A stretch of DNA of 64,000 nucleotides from Spongiibacter marinus (GTDB taxonomy: Bacteria > Pseudomonadota > Gammaproteobacteria > Pseudomonadales > Spongiibacteraceae): the NCBI RefSeq assembly GCF_016906995.1, contig NZ_JAFBBD010000006.1, forward strand, positions 124,001 to 188,000, written 5' to 3'. Below are positions 63,962-64,000 of this stretch, piece by piece. Numbering within the stretch: the first letter of the stretch is position 1; each line of letters starts with the position of its first letter. Below the pieces are notes generated by a model. It searched no databases and had not been told where the DNA came from. It saw only the letters and a list, made by a program, of their open reading frames with translations. The translations under genes and the position numbers were made by a program.

Positions 63962-64000
63962 TTAACCGCGCTTGCGGCCGGGGAGCACATCGCGAAGTTT
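63962..64000 (-). CDS. Unidentified minus-strand gene, C-terminal 12 residues only
   Basis: The minus strand at the window edge ends a frame with a basic tail (LPGRKRG) and a TAA at 63962-63964. Two terminator-like hairpins lie beyond it. Only 12 codons are visible, so no family can be assigned. Confidence 0.45.
   Translation of the reverse strand, partial: KLRDVLPGRKRG

Overview
The window is a chromosomal segment of a gammaproteobacterium with the right-hand part of an integrated prophage at its left edge. The gene order rne, rluC, HAD phosphatase, yceD, rpmF, plsX, fabD, fabG, acpP, fabF, pabC, mltG, tmk, holB, pilZ, tatD, with no fabH between plsX and fabD, resembles the Pseudomonas and Cellvibrionales side of the class. 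With fadBA, an ETF/ETF-QO set and a GH84 enzyme it suggests an aerobic, probably marine, heterotroph. The lineage is inferred from order and protein character only; no search was run.

Positions 1 to about 16000 are a P2-like prophage. The left edge carries the tail genes T (end only), U and D. Then come minus-strand cargo genes, including an exported HNH nuclease, and a divergent CI/Cro switch. An early and replication module follows: a BRO-like regulator, an Ogr/Delta zinc finger, a phage-encoded sliding clamp, a primase-helicase and a phage CsrA. Next are a frameshifted antirepressor, a HigBA-type toxin-antitoxin pair, and an Ash-like leader feeding a gene built of in-frame palindromes. A BRO-N protein carrying the same palindrome, a second Ogr-like zinc finger, an exported cargo protein and the integrase complete it. 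The integrase lies next to the 3' end of tRNA-Ser(UGA), so the right attachment site is here and the left one is outside the window.

Positions 16000 to 34300 are housekeeping genes. rne is divergent from rluC across a long leader. The fatty-acid cluster follows, then pabC-mltG-tmk-holB-pilZ-tatD packed with overlapping stops and starts, then a lone gcvT coupled to a GH84 O-GlcNAcase-like gene.

Positions 34400 to 49300 hold fadBA, tRNA-Leu(UAG), and the protein quality-control series tig, clpP, clpX, lon, hupB, ppiD, with a sigma-32-like promoter in front of lon. A phosphopantetheinyl transferase, serA and a DUF1285 gene follow.

Positions 49400 to 64000 hold ETF-QO divergent from etfBA, a YceI protein, a Kef-type antiporter, cysI with its DUF934 partner, cobalamin-dependent metH, nfuA, a thioesterase, ychJ and an endonuclease/phosphatase-family gene. 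Fatty-acid synthesis, beta-oxidation and the ETF branch form a connected set, because electrons from acyl-CoA oxidation pass through EtfAB and ETF-QO to quinone. cysI, metH and nfuA share a sulfur and Fe-S theme.

The most unusual signal is an array of palindromes at 12818-13033, with a copy in the next gene. The arms change sequence from unit to unit but stay self-complementary and keep the reading frame. A second palindrome cluster with the same property lies at 4749-4877.
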